Assembly (NCBI RefSeq): GCF_006088715.1
Contig: NZ_CP030771.1
Span: 682,001-746,000, forward strand
Length of the DNA: 64,000 nucleotides
Origin: Streptomyces sp. YIM 121038
GTDB taxonomy: Bacteria; Actinomycetota; Actinomycetes; Streptomycetales; Streptomycetaceae
Reading direction: 5' to 3'
A program made the translations under genes and the position numbers. The notes beneath the pieces are model-generated. The model did no database searches. It was given only the letters and a program-made list of their open reading frames with translations, and was not told the origin of the DNA. Positions within the stretch are counted from its first letter, which is position 1; each line of letters begins with the position of its first letter. Below are positions 48,858 to 57,228 of the stretch, piece after piece.

Positions 48858-51614
48858 TCAGGCCGCGGGGCAGTCGAAGCGGTCGCCCCACGTCTTGGGG
48901 TTCAGGGTCTTCGTCATCGCGCCGCAGACCGCCTGCGCCCGGCCGTCGCCGCTCATCACGAACACCAGCTTGTCGGGGGTGAAGCGGCCGCCGCCCGCCG
49001 CGCCGGAGGCGTCGATGCGGCCGGTGGCGCCGTTGAAGCCGCCGCCGCCCAGGCCCTGGTAGAGCACGGACTGCACCTGGTCGGCGCCGAGCCGGTCCTC
49101 GTTGCCGCCGAGGGTGGCGCGGGCCTCGTCCACGGCCTCGGACAGATAGCGCAGGGCGTCCCAGGCGAGCACGGGGTGACCGTCCGCGCGCATGGCCCTG
49201 CCCCACTGGTGGCGCCGGTTCACACGGTCGTAGGCCTGCAGGAACTCCTGGGCCTCGATGGCGGAGCGGCCCGCGGCGCGCCGGAGTTCGGGGGCGCTGC
49301 CGTGCGCGATGTAGTACAGGGTGAGCCCGGGGAAGCGGCGCTGCGGGGGCTCGCCCTGGAGCAGGGAGTTGGTGACGTCGTCGCCGCCGAGGACGGTCAG
49401 GCGCGGGCACTCGCCGCTCAGGCGGTTCATCTCGTCGAGGAAGGCCGTGAACTCGTTCGCCCGCGCCGTCCACACCAGCGCCGTGCGCGGCTCCTTCACG
49501 ACGGCCCGGCACACCTGCCGGGCGAGGTCGGGGGCGCTGGTGGCGAGCGAGCCGCGGACGGCGTTCGGCACGCGCGGGCCGCCGGTGTCGTCCTGGGGGG
49601 TGTGCTCCCACACGGTCGTCGGGGTCCGGCCGACGGACTTCAGGAACTCCCTGGCCAGGTCGTTGCTGTACACGTCGGTGGGGTCGGCGACCAGCTCGAT
49701 CCGCTCGGCCGTGCGCGACCCGTCGGCCACGGTCCTCGCCTGCCGCGTGAAGGCGGCCATGACCTGGGCGAGGCGGGCGTTGGTGGGGGCCAGCTGGAAG
49801 TAGTAGGGGCGGCCGGTGCGCAGCAGCTCCGCGGCGGTGCCGGAGGTGCCCACCATGGGCAGGCCCGCCTTGTTGAGCACCTTGATGGCGTCCAGGGTGC
49901 CGGGCCTGCTCTGCCCGAAGCCGACGACGCCCACGACGGCGGGGTCGCGCCGGGCGAGCTGCGCGATCTGCTGGGCCACCTTCTCGGCGTCCTGGAAGCG
50001 GTCTCCCGCGTTGGCGGTCAGGACGCGCAGGGGCACGCGGTCGTGGCTGGCCCGGGCGAGCTGGTTGATCCGGGCCTGGGCGAGGGCGAGGCCGCGCAGC
50101 TCGGGCAGGGTGCCGCCGCGCACCGGGTCCTGGGCTCCCCGGCCGCCGCTGAGCGGGCCGATGTAGACGACCGTGCGGGGCCGGGCGCCGCCGCCCGCGG
50201 CTTCCTTGTCCCGGGCGGCCGCGTCGACCTGGCTGTTCTGCGCCTCGATCATCCGCAGGGCGTCGCGCACGCCCTGGTCGTCCTTGCTCGTGCCGAAGCC
50301 CCTGGCGCCCTCCGCCACGCCCACGCAGGTGCCGTCGGTGCCCAGGAAGGTCTTTCCCGCGCAGTCGTCCCGCTCCGCCCGGTCGAGGGGCCGCCACGCG
50401 AAGAGCCCGGCCAGGACGACGAGGACGAGCGCCAGGCTCCCCACCGTGCCCACCACCTCGGCGCCCGGCGAGAAGCGCTGGGCGGGCGGCACGAGCCGGG
50501 GCTGGTGCCGCAGCCAGTACGCGGCCCGCTCGTCCGGCGGCTCGTCCTGTGCGGGTGCGGGCACGGTCATCCCGCTCGGCCGCCCCGGCCGCATCCCGCT
50601 CTCCACGATCAGGTCGAGCTCGGCGCCCGCGTGGGCCAGGTCGGACGGCTCGATGTCCGGGACGCGCGCGGCGAGCGAGCGGACACCGGCCGCCACCACG
50701 AACACCGACGTGGTGCCGAGGTCCGCCGACGCCGTCCGCAGCTCCCGCACGAAGCGCTGGGTGCGCGAGTCCGCGGGTCCCAGCTCCTCGAAGAGCACCA
50801 CGAACCGTGTCGTACGGCGGCGCCGCCAGGGGTTGAACCGGCGCGCTCGCGCGGCCGCGTCCAGGTCGGCGAGCAGCGCGTGCATCAGGACGCGGTCGAC
50901 CTGCTCGGGGTCGGGGGCGTCCGGAGCGTCGTGGTCGTGCGGTACGAGGTCGAGTGCGGAGCGGAAGAAGTCCGTGGGCGGGGAGCCGTGCTGCTGCCGG
51001 TACCACTGGGCGTACCAGCGGCGGTTGCGGCCGTGGCCGAGGATCCGGCGGGTGGCGCGCAGGCCGAACAGGGCGCAGGGCAGCTGCTGGAAGAGGGGGC
51101 CCGAGAAGAAGTTCCACAGCAGCTCGATGAAGCCGGCGCCGCTCGTCTGGTCCCCGCCGCCGAGGCGCCACAGCGCGGCGGACAGCGGTGACCACTGGCG
51201 GTGGTCGGCGTAGCAGTGGTCGCGCAGGGCGTGGTGGCGCCGCTCCACGGGCCCTTCGAAGCGGGGGGCGCTCAGGACGGCGTGCAGGAGCCGGTAGCCC
51301 GGCAGCTTCAGGCGTCCCGCGCCGGGCGGCATGGAGTCCGTCAGCTGCTGGGTGATCTGCTCGAACAGCTCCAGGTGCGGCGCGTCGTGGCCGTCCGGGG
51401 CCGGGGGGACGCAGGCGTGCGGCGCCAGCATGACGTTGTCGCCGCGCAGCCGCGCCCGCAGCCCCGCCACGATCCGCCGCCCCGCGAAGCCGCCGCCGGG
51501 CTCGGTGAGCAGCACGGCGGGAAGGCGGCTGCGGCTGCGCCGCGGCTGCACCACCAGCTTGTCGAACGCGCCGACGAAGCGGTCCATGCCTGCGTACGGT
51601 GGAATGCGGTCCAT
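48858..51614 (-). CDS. membrane protein: NTPase-like cytoplasmic part joined to external type-1 periplasmic-binding domain
   Basis: 918 residues. Residues 1-385 are cytoplasmic: a P-loop-like LLTEPGGGFAGRRI (35-48) that lacks the Walker A Lys, a strand RFVVLFEELG (270-279) like Walker B, and SVFVVAAGVRSL. One membrane span lies at about 387-407 (VVGTVGSLALVLVVLAGLFAW). Residues 440-918 form a branched-chain-amino-acid-type (Leu/Ile/Val) periplasmic-binding fold: VVYIGPLSGG, VVGVVGFGQSRPGT, KAGLPMVGTSGT and ARADGHPVLAWDALRYL-like late helix. Two cysteine pairs fit an extracellular domain. It looks like a one-piece receptor that reads an outside ligand into an inside degenerate NTPase. Confidence 0.75.
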   Translation of the reverse strand: MDRIPPYAGMDRFVGAFDKLVVQPRRSRSRLPAVLLTEPGGGFAGRRIVAGLRARLRGDNVMLAPHACVPPAPDGHDAPHLELFEQITQQLTDSMPPGAGRLKLPGYRLLHAVLSAPRFEGPVERRHHALRDHCYADHRQWSPLSAALWRLGGGDQTSGAGFIELLWNFFSGPLFQQLPCALFGLRATRRILGHGRNRRWYAQWYRQQHGSPPTDFFRSALDLVPHDHDAPDAPDPEQVDRVLMHALLADLDAAARARRFNPWRRRRTTRFVVLFEELGPADSRTQRFVRELRTASADLGTTSVFVVAAGVRSLAARVPDIEPSDLAHAGAELDLIVESGMRPGRPSGMTVPAPAQDEPPDERAAYWLRHQPRLVPPAQRFSPGAEVVGTVGSLALVLVVLAGLFAWRPLDRAERDDCAGKTFLGTDGTCVGVAEGARGFGTSKDDQGVRDALRMIEAQNSQVDAAARDKEAAGGGARPRTVVYIGPLSGGRGAQDPVRGGTLPELRGLALAQARINQLARASHDRVPLRVLTANAGDRFQDAEKVAQQIAQLARRDPAVVGVVGFGQSRPGTLDAIKVLNKAGLPMVGTSGTAAELLRTGRPYYFQLAPTNARLAQVMAAFTRQARTVADGSRTAERIELVADPTDVYSNDLAREFLKSVGRTPTTVWEHTPQDDTGGPRVPNAVRGSLATSAPDLARQVCRAVVKEPRTALVWTARANEFTAFLDEMNRLSGECPRLTVLGGDDVTNSLLQGEPPQRRFPGLTLYYIAHGSAPELRRAAGRSAIEAQEFLQAYDRVNRRHQWGRAMRADGHPVLAWDALRYLSEAVDEARATLGGNEDRLGADQVQSVLYQGLGGGGFNGATGRIDASGAAGGGRFTPDKLVFVMSGDGRAQAVCGAMTKTLNPKTWGDRFDCPAA

Positions 51615-51775
51615 CGATCCCCCACTGACACGCCGCCTACTGCTGCGGCCCCCGTGTAGCCAGCACGTGTCAATGATAGGTCAACGCCTTCTCCCAGAGG
51701 GGTAGTTGGCGATGACGGATGCCGCCCGGGCGGCGAGGGGGTGGAGGGGAGAGCCGTCCGCGCCTCGTGGGCGCG

Positions 51776-52321
51776 TCAGGACCTGCGGACCGCCGTCACG
51801 TCGAACTCCAGGGTCACCTTCGGGCCGACCATGAGGGTGGTCATGCTGTTCCAGTTCACGCCCCAGGTACGGCGGTCGATGGTGGTGCTGCCCGTGAAGC
51901 CGAGCCGGACGCCGCCGTCGGGGGCGGTGGCGGCGTCGGCCAGGGCGACGTCCAGGGTGACCGGTGCGGTCACGTCCCGGATGGTCAGCTCTCCGGCCAC
52001 CTTGTAGCGGGTGCCGTCGACCTGGCGTACGTGGACCGAGGTGAAGGTGAGGGCCGGGTGGTGGTCCGCGTCCAGGAACTTGTCGCGCAGCAGGTCGTCG
52101 CGTTGCTGGTTGCGGGTCAGGATGCTGGCCGCGCTGATCGTGAGCCGGGCGCTCGACCGCTCCGGACGGTCCCCGTCCAGGACGGCGCCGCCCTCGAACT
52201 CGCCGAACTCCCCGCGCACCCGGGTGGACATCGTGTGCCGGGCGACGAACCGGATCCGGGTGTGCGCGGTGTCGAAGACGTAGTCGCCGGTCAGCTCGCT
52301 GAGCTCCGTGATGGTGGGCAT
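51776..52321 (-). CDS. YceI family protein
   Basis: 181 residues. The YceI lipocalin-like barrel is clear: GDYVFDTAHTRIRFVARHTM, VRGEFGEFEGGAVLDGDRP, DDLLRDKFLDADHHPALTF, YKVAGELTIRDVTAPVTLDV and TIDRRTWGVNWNSM. The family binds isoprenoid or other amphiphilic molecules. There is no signal peptide, as is usual in the Streptomyces members. The ATG at 52321 lies eight bases after AGGAG; a GTG nine bases earlier touches the ribosome site and is less likely. Confidence 0.9.
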   Translation of the reverse strand: MPTITELSELTGDYVFDTAHTRIRFVARHTMSTRVRGEFGEFEGGAVLDGDRPERSSARLTISAASILTRNQQRDDLLRDKFLDADHHPALTFTSVHVRQVDGTRYKVAGELTIRDVTAPVTLDVALADAATAPDGGVRLGFTGSTTIDRRTWGVNWNSMTTLMVGPKVTLEFDVTAVRRS

Positions 52322-52426
52322 GGTGGTCACTCCTGGGCAGGCGAGAGGTGGTTGGTCCCAGGAGTACGACGAGACGGCCCGGCGGAATGTGAGGTCGCGG
52401 CCTCGCCCTTTTGCCGGGCTGTGTCC

Positions 52427-53098
52427 TCAGCGCGGCCGGGTGCGGCTGCCCCGGGCGCTCAGGGCGCGGATCGGCCCGATCAGCCCGCGGTAGACCGGCC
52501 GTACCACCCGGCCGGGAAGGTGGCGGTGGCGTTCCTCCTGCCAGACCCTCCCCCGCTGATGTGCCGCGATGGGCGACCACCGGTCGGGGTCCGGCGGCGC
52601 GGTGGTGTGGAACTCCATGCGGCAGAGGTGCTTGGTGCTGATGAAGCCGTACTGGCTGGGGCTGACGAGGCGCAGCGGAGCACCGTGGTCGCCGTCGAGC
52701 GGCCGCCCGTCGAGCCGGTCGGCGATGAGCACGTCCTCGGCCCGCGCGTCCTCGAGCAGAGCGACCGAGCGGTAGCCGTCAAGGCCTTCGAAGACGACGT
52801 GGCTGATCACGGTGTCCGGCGCGAGCAGTGGTACGACGTGGGTGCGGTAGACGGCCTCGAAGGCGACCCCCTCCCACAGCAGGCCGGTCGCCGACCACCC
52901 GGCGACGCAGTGGAAGTCGGCTCCCAGCTCGCGCCGCGGCAGTTCGGCGAGGTCGCCCGTGGTCAGGGTGACGCCCTTGGCCAGGGCTCCCCCGATCGTG
53001 ATCACCGGCTCCGCGGGCACGGGCGGTGGCGGGTGATGGAGGTGCGTACCGAAGCGCGGGAATCCGTCGACGGCACGTTGGCCTGGGGGAAGCGTCAT
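52427..53098 (-). CDS. molybdopterin-dependent oxidoreductase (sulfite oxidase/YedY type)
   Basis: 223 residues. The oxidoreductase molybdopterin-binding fold is seen as VITIGGALAKGVTLTTGDLAELP, the Mo-ligand cysteine in ADFHCVAGWSA, WEGVAFEAVYRTHVVPL, FEGLDGYRSVALLEDA and HGAPLRLVSPSQYGFISTKHL. It has no signal peptide and no dimerisation domain, so it is a short cytoplasmic YedY-like enzyme. The C-terminal 35 residues are basic. Start ATG at 53098 with GGAGG six bases upstream. The natural substrate is unknown. Confidence 0.87.
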   Translation of the reverse strand: MTLPPGQRAVDGFPRFGTHLHHPPPPVPAEPVITIGGALAKGVTLTTGDLAELPRRELGADFHCVAGWSATGLLWEGVAFEAVYRTHVVPLLAPDTVISHVVFEGLDGYRSVALLEDARAEDVLIADRLDGRPLDGDHGAPLRLVSPSQYGFISTKHLCRMEFHTTAPPDPDRWSPIAAHQRGRVWQEERHRHLPGRVVRPVYRGLIGPIRALSARGSRTRPR

Positions 53099-53310
53099 GT
53101 CGGTCCTCCACTGAGCGCGTGTCACGTGGTGTCGCCTGAGAGGTGCGGCTGCGCGTACGGATCGCTGGCCACAGTCTTCCCTTCACGGTCGAGCGCGTCG
53201 ATGGTCCGTGCGCGGACTCGTCGTGCGGCTTTTCCGGGCACGGGTGGCGGAGGAGGTGAGGTGTCGAGGCCTGCGCGGGAGGGGACGGCGCGCTTCCGGC
53301 GCCGTGGGGC

Positions 53311-53505
53311 TCAGAGGCCCAGGTCCGCGGCGAGGCAGTTGAAGGTCTTCCAGGAGCTTTCGGGGTTGTAGTCGTGCCGGGCCGGGTCGTCCGGTGTCGC
53401 GGTCTCTTCCTCGACCATGTCCTCGAAGCGGATGCGCTCGGGCAGCTTGCCGAAGCGCTCCTGGCGCGCGACGGCGGCACTGTCGATGGCGTTCTGGCCT
53501 TCCAT
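53311..53505 (-). CDS. small acidic protein with a single C-terminal Cys
   Basis: 64 residues: AIDSAAVARQERFGKLPERI, FEDMVEEETATPDDPARHDY, then NPESSWKTFNCLAADLGL at the end. The plan of a charged, helical N-terminal two thirds and a short hydrophobic C-terminus with Trp, Thr, Ser and one Cys would suit a peptide-precursor (leader plus core), but no modifying enzyme is next to it. The ATG at 53505 is used because the longer frame upstream is unlike protein. No family recognised. Confidence 0.55.
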   Translation of the reverse strand: MEGQNAIDSAAVARQERFGKLPERIRFEDMVEEETATPDDPARHDYNPESSWKTFNCLAADLGL

Positions 53506-53718
53506 GGTCGAACTCCGTTCGGTCACGTCCAGCAGTGTGTGGGATGACTTTCCCACGCCACCCGTCACCGGTCAAGGGGGTGACTCATGGAGGGGGCGCA
53601 CCTCCGGAAGCGAGCCCCGCCCCACCCCGTGGCGCGACCCGCACCTTAAAGTGGCCGGTCGGCCGTGGCCCAGTGGGCCACGGGCCGTTGTCGCGGATTT
53701 CTCAGCCAGGAGCTCTTC

Positions 53719-54345
53719 TTGTCCATACGTGCAGGCGTGCCGTCGTACGCCCCCTCCGTCAGGCCGTCCCTCGTGGTGGCCGGTCTCGCCGTCGCGGCCT
53801 CGCTGCTGGCCGGAGCCCCGGCCCACGCGGGGGACGGCGGCGGGGCGCGGGCCGCCGCCCCGCTCGCGTCCCCCGTGCCCGCGCCCGCGCGGACCGTGGT
53901 CACGGAGGGGCAGGTGAAGGAGGCGGGGCCCGGCGGCAGCCTGCTGTACCCGAGCGTCACGAGCTGTCTGACCCTCACGGTCCAGCTGCGCCCGGGCGGC
54001 GCGGTGGGCGCGCACGCGAGCCTCTTCCAGGTGCCGGGCGAACTGCGCTCGGATCAGATCCTGGACCGGATCAAGGCGGTGGCGGGCGGTCGCGCGGTGA
54101 CCTCCGTGGACGTGCGGGGCGCGGTCGGCGCCTGGCACCCGGGCTACTTCACCAAGGCCATCGAGAGCTACGGCGAGGGCGAGGAGGTGCCCGTGCCCAC
54201 GGGGCAGGACGCCGCCGGGATCGCGGCCGCCGTCGCGCGGGGGCTCGGCGTACCGACGCGCCTGGTGACGGTCACGGACGTACCCGACGGCGACCAGATC
54301 GCCGAGGTCCCCCGGATCCGGAGCGGAGGAGCCCCCCGGAGCTGA
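53719..54345 (+). CDS. secreted hypothetical protein
   Basis: 208 residues. The start is a TTG with CAGGAG six bases upstream; signal peptide segment PSLVVAGLAVAASLLAG with cleavage near AHAGD. The mature part has SLLYPSVTSCLTLTVQLRPGG, VGAHASLFQVPGEL, VTSVDVRGAVGAWHPGYFT and a C-terminal VARGLGVPTRLVTVTDVP. The alternation of strands with GAHASLF and AWHPGYF recalls CheD-like or deamidase folds, but no catalytic Cys-His pair can be assigned with confidence. Function unknown. Confidence 0.6.
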   Translation: MSIRAGVPSYAPSVRPSLVVAGLAVAASLLAGAPAHAGDGGGARAAAPLASPVPAPARTVVTEGQVKEAGPGGSLLYPSVTSCLTLTVQLRPGGAVGAHASLFQVPGELRSDQILDRIKAVAGGRAVTSVDVRGAVGAWHPGYFTKAIESYGEGEEVPVPTGQDAAGIAAAVARGLGVPTRLVTVTDVPDGDQIAEVPRIRSGGAPRS

Positions 54346-54382
54346 AGCGGGACCGCCCGCGCCGCAAGGTCCTGACCGGCCG

Positions 54383-55066
54383 TCAGGCCGTCTCCACCGC
54401 CTGGCGGTCGGTCAGGGCGCGGGCCTTCGCGTTCTCGATGTGCCGGCGCATCAGCTTCGCCGCCCCCTCCGCGTCCCCCGCCGCCATCGCCTCGTGGACG
54501 GCCCGGTGCTCGCGCGCCGGTGACTCGGCCTCGGACGAGCCCAGTTCCGTGAAGAGCCGGAAGCGCTGGACATGCCCGCCCAGGGAGCGGTAAGCGGCCT
54601 CCAGGAACGGGTTGTCGCACTGGGCGGCGATGCGCAGGTGGAAGCGCTCGTCGGCGGCCCAGTAGGAGCGCACCGAGGCCGAACGGGGCGCGTCCGCACA
54701 GCGCTTGAGCGCGTCGATGCTCTCCTCCAGCTCCGCCAGGAACTCCGGCGTGGTGCGGCGCGCGGCCTCGTGCGCCATCGCGGGCTCCAGGACGAGCCGC
54801 GCGTCCATCAGCTTGACCAGCTCGCGCTCGGTGAACAGCGGGGCGACGCGGTAGCCCTTGAGCGCCTCGCGCCGTACCAGCCCCGTGTGTTCCAGGCGGG
54901 CGAGGGCCTCGCGCAGCGGCGTCTGGCTGACGTCCAGCTCGCGGGAGAGCGCCCCGATGTTGAGGGGCTGCCCCGGCGACCACAGGCCGTCCATGAACTG
55001 CCCCAGCAGCACCTCGTACATCTTGTCGGCCAGGGGTTGCCGGGCGGACGGGCGCGTCGTAGCCAT
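54383..55066 (-). CDS. GntR family regulator, FCD subfamily
   Basis: 227 residues. The N-terminal winged helix (about 10-75) has MYEVLLGQFMDGLWSPGQPL, ALSRELDVSQTPLREALARLEHTGLV. The C-terminal all-helical FCD domain (about 85-215) has LMDARLVLEPAMAHEAARR, the metal-binding ADERFHLRI and EHRAVHEAMAAGDAEGAAKLMRRHI. It faces the acid-sugar operon across a perfect dyad and is the natural repressor of that operon, probably released by a pathway intermediate. ATG at 55066 with AGGAGG upstream. Confidence 0.88.
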   Translation of the reverse strand: MATTRPSARQPLADKMYEVLLGQFMDGLWSPGQPLNIGALSRELDVSQTPLREALARLEHTGLVRREALKGYRVAPLFTERELVKLMDARLVLEPAMAHEAARRTTPEFLAELEESIDALKRCADAPRSASVRSYWAADERFHLRIAAQCDNPFLEAAYRSLGGHVQRFRLFTELGSSEAESPAREHRAVHEAMAAGDAEGAAKLMRRHIENAKARALTDRQAVETA

Positions 55067-55139
55067 CGTGCCTCCTTCGCTGCCCGACCTTAGCGCAGCT
55101 CCTCACCCCTCTTGATCACCTCTTGATCGCCGCTGAATC

Positions 55140-55170
55140 CTATACTATTTTGCTTATCACTATAGTATAG
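55140..55170. promoter_or_regulatory. GntR-type operator: perfect 9-bp dyad
   Basis: CTATACTAT (55140-55148) and ATAGTATAG (55162-55170) are exact reverse complements with a 13-base AT-rich spacer. They lie between the divergent GntR gene and the operon start at 55193, 23 bp before its ATG. It is the most AT-rich spot in the region and should contain the promoters too. Confidence 0.7.
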
Positions 55171-55192
55171 CCAGCGATCGTGGAGGATCCCG

Positions 55193-56197
55193 ATGCCTGA
55201 CGACGGCTCGTACGTGCTCGTGACCACGGCGTATCTCCAACCCGGCGACGAAGTCGACCAGTTGCTGCGGAGGGCAGGGCTCCGCACCGTCTTCGCGCGG
55301 CCCGACGACCGGCGCGCGGCGGGCCGCTCGCTGCGGGCGGCCGTGGCGGACGCGGGTGCCGCGGGCATCGTGGCGGGGACCGACGCGTTCACCGCCGAGG
55401 TGCTCGGGGCCTCCCCCGGCCTGCGGGTCATCGGCCGCTGCGGCGCCGGATACGACAACGTGGACGTGGCCGCGGCCACCCGGCGCGGCATCGCCGTGAC
55501 CCACACCCCCGGCGTGAACCGGCAGTCGGTCGCGGAGTACGTGCTCGGCCTCCTGGTCGGCTGCGCGCGGGGCATTCCGCGCAGCGTCGCGGACGTACGG
55601 GCGGGCGGCTGGTCCCAGCCCAGCGGGCGCGAGCTCGCGGGCGCCACGCTCGGCGTCGTCGGGCTCGGCTCGATCGGCAGGACCGTCGCGCGGCTCGGCC
55701 TGGCGCTGGGGATGCGGGTGGTGGGCCACGACCCGCGCCCGGACGCCGGTTTCCTCGCCGAGACGGAGGTCGAGGCCCTGCCGCTGGATGCCGTGCTCGC
55801 CGCGGCGGACTTCGTCACGCTGCACCTCGCCCTCGACGCCTCGACCCGCCACCTGATCGACGGCGCGGCACTGCGGCTGATGCGGCCCGGCGCGTACCTC
55901 ATCAACACCGCGCGGGGCGGTGTCGTCGACGAGGAAGCCCTCGCCGACGCGATCGCCTCGGGCCATCTCGCGGGCGCGGCCCTGGACGTGACGGAGCGGG
56001 AGCCGCTGCCGCCGGACTCCCGGCTGCGGGCCTTCGACAACGTCCTGGTCACCGGGCACATCGCGGGCGCGACCGTCCAGGCACGGGCCCGCTCCGGCCG
56101 CTCGGCGGCGGAGCAGGTCATCGCGGTGCTGTCCGGGCACGCACCCGAGCACGTGGTGAACCCGGGGTGGGCCGCGGGACGGGCGGGGGTGCGGTGA
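55193..56197 (+). CDS. NAD-dependent D-2-hydroxyacid dehydrogenase
   Basis: 334 residues of the D-isomer-specific 2-hydroxyacid dehydrogenase (phosphoglycerate dehydrogenase-like) family. Motifs: VIGRCGAGYDNVD, NRQSVAEYVLGLLVG, the Rossmann GVVGLGSIGRTVARLGLAL, catalytic Arg in INTARGGVVDEEAL, Glu in ALDVTEREPLP and His in LVTGHIAGAT. In this operon it may supply the first oxidation, acid sugar to 2-oxo acid, though the LtnD/3-hydroxyisobutyrate-type enzyme normally doing this in Otn pathways is of another family. ATG with GGAGG upstream. The next ATG overlaps its stop. Confidence 0.85.
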   Translation: MPDDGSYVLVTTAYLQPGDEVDQLLRRAGLRTVFARPDDRRAAGRSLRAAVADAGAAGIVAGTDAFTAEVLGASPGLRVIGRCGAGYDNVDVAAATRRGIAVTHTPGVNRQSVAEYVLGLLVGCARGIPRSVADVRAGGWSQPSGRELAGATLGVVGLGSIGRTVARLGLALGMRVVGHDPRPDAGFLAETEVEALPLDAVLAAADFVTLHLALDASTRHLIDGAALRLMRPGAYLINTARGGVVDEEALADAIASGHLAGAALDVTEREPLPPDSRLRAFDNVLVTGHIAGATVQARARSGRSAAEQVIAVLSGHAPEHVVNPGWAAGRAGVR

Positions 56198-57228
56198 TGG
56201 GGGTGGCTGGGCGGCCGCTGGGTGGGTCGTCGGGTGGGCCATCGGGTGGGGCACAGGGTGAGTCGTCGGGTGAGCCGTCAGGTGGGCCACTAGGTGCGTC
56301 GCCGGGTGGGTCACCGCGGCTCGGCCCGGCAGATCCGGGAGGGGCGGAAGCGCCGCGGCCCGGTCCGGGAGGGGCGGGGGCGGCCCAGCCGCGCCCTGGG
56401 GCGCTGCGGCTCGGTCACGGGGTGGAGGGGCCTCTCCTCGCGGCCAATCTCAAGTGGCTCTTCACCGAGCTGCCCTTCGAACGGCGCTTCGCGGCGGCGG
56501 CCGACGCGGGCTTCGCCGGAGTCGAGTACGCGGCGCCCTATCCGTACCCACCGGCGCGGCTGCGCGCGTTGCTGCGTGCCGCGGGGCTGCGCCAAGTGCT
56601 CATCAACTCCCCTGCTGGTGAACCCGGTTCACCCGAGCGGTCCGGGGTGGCCTGTCACCCGGGGCGCACGGCGGACTTCCGCGCCGGGGTCGAGCGCGGC
56701 CTGGAGTACGCCACCGAACTCGGCGCCGGACTCCTGCACGTGCTGGCCGGGGTCGTGCCGCCGGACGTGAGCGCGGAGCACGCCTTCGACACCTACGTCA
56801 CCCACCTCGGCTGGGCCGCCGAGCGCGCGCACGGCACCGGGGTGCGGCTCGTGATCGAGGCGCAGAACGGCCGCGACGCGCCCGGCTACTTCCTGCGCAC
56901 CCAGGCCCGGGCCGCGGCCGTCGCCCAGGCGGTGGGGCGCGACCGGGTGGGGCTGCTGCTCGACCTGTACCACGCGCGGATCACCGAGGGGGATCCGGTT
57001 CGCGCGCTGCACACGTATCTGCCGTACGCCCTGCACCTCCAGCTCGCCGACCCGCCCGACCGCACCGAGCCGGGCACCGGCGACATCCCGTGGCCACGCG
57101 TCGTCGCCGCCCTGCGCACGGCCGGGTACCAGGGCTGGGTCGGATGCGAGTACGCGCCGGTGGACGGCACCGTGGCAGGGCTCGGGTGGGTAGCGGAGGT
57201 CGCGGCGTCGGCGGAGGTGACCCCGTGA
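56197..57228 (+). CDS. otnI: 2-oxo-tetronate isomerase OtnI-like (hydroxypyruvate isomerase family)
   Basis: 343 residues if started at the ATG overlapping the previous stop (TGATG). The enzyme proper begins near residue 78: LLAANLKWLFTELPFERRFAAA, then GVACHPGR, LLHVLAGVVPP, VRLVIEAQNGRDAPGYFL, GLLLDLYHARITEGD and the end HLQLADPPDRTEPGTGDI, WVGCEYAP. Those are the TIM-barrel isomerase motifs with metal-binding Glu, Asp, His. The first 76 residues are a Gly/Ser/Pro extension coded largely by a 12-bp minisatellite and are not part of the fold; a GTG near 56422 could be an alternative start. In the Otn pathway it converts 2-oxotetronate to 3-oxotetronate. Confidence 0.8.
   Translation: MGVAGRPLGGSSGGPSGGAQGESSGEPSGGPLGASPGGSPRLGPADPGGAEAPRPGPGGAGAAQPRPGALRLGHGVEGPLLAANLKWLFTELPFERRFAAAADAGFAGVEYAAPYPYPPARLRALLRAAGLRQVLINSPAGEPGSPERSGVACHPGRTADFRAGVERGLEYATELGAGLLHVLAGVVPPDVSAEHAFDTYVTHLGWAAERAHGTGVRLVIEAQNGRDAPGYFLRTQARAAAVAQAVGRDRVGLLLDLYHARITEGDPVRALHTYLPYALHLQLADPPDRTEPGTGDIPWPRVVAALRTAGYQGWVGCEYAPVDGTVAGLGWVAEVAASAEVTP
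56221..56316 (+). repeat. 12-bp minisatellite, eight units, within the OtnI N-terminal extension
   Basis: Eight consecutive 12-bp units starting GGTGGGTCGTCG; each begins GGTG, with drift at the last positions. In the OtnI frame each adds four residues such as GGSS, GGPS, GESS or GEPS. The period keeps the frame. Confidence 0.9.

Noticed and set aside
48810..51191. Long plus-strand frame opposite the NTPase/binding-protein gene
   Set aside because: Composition is typical of antisense GC-rich frames; no motif is seen, and the minus-strand protein has membrane and binding-domain features.
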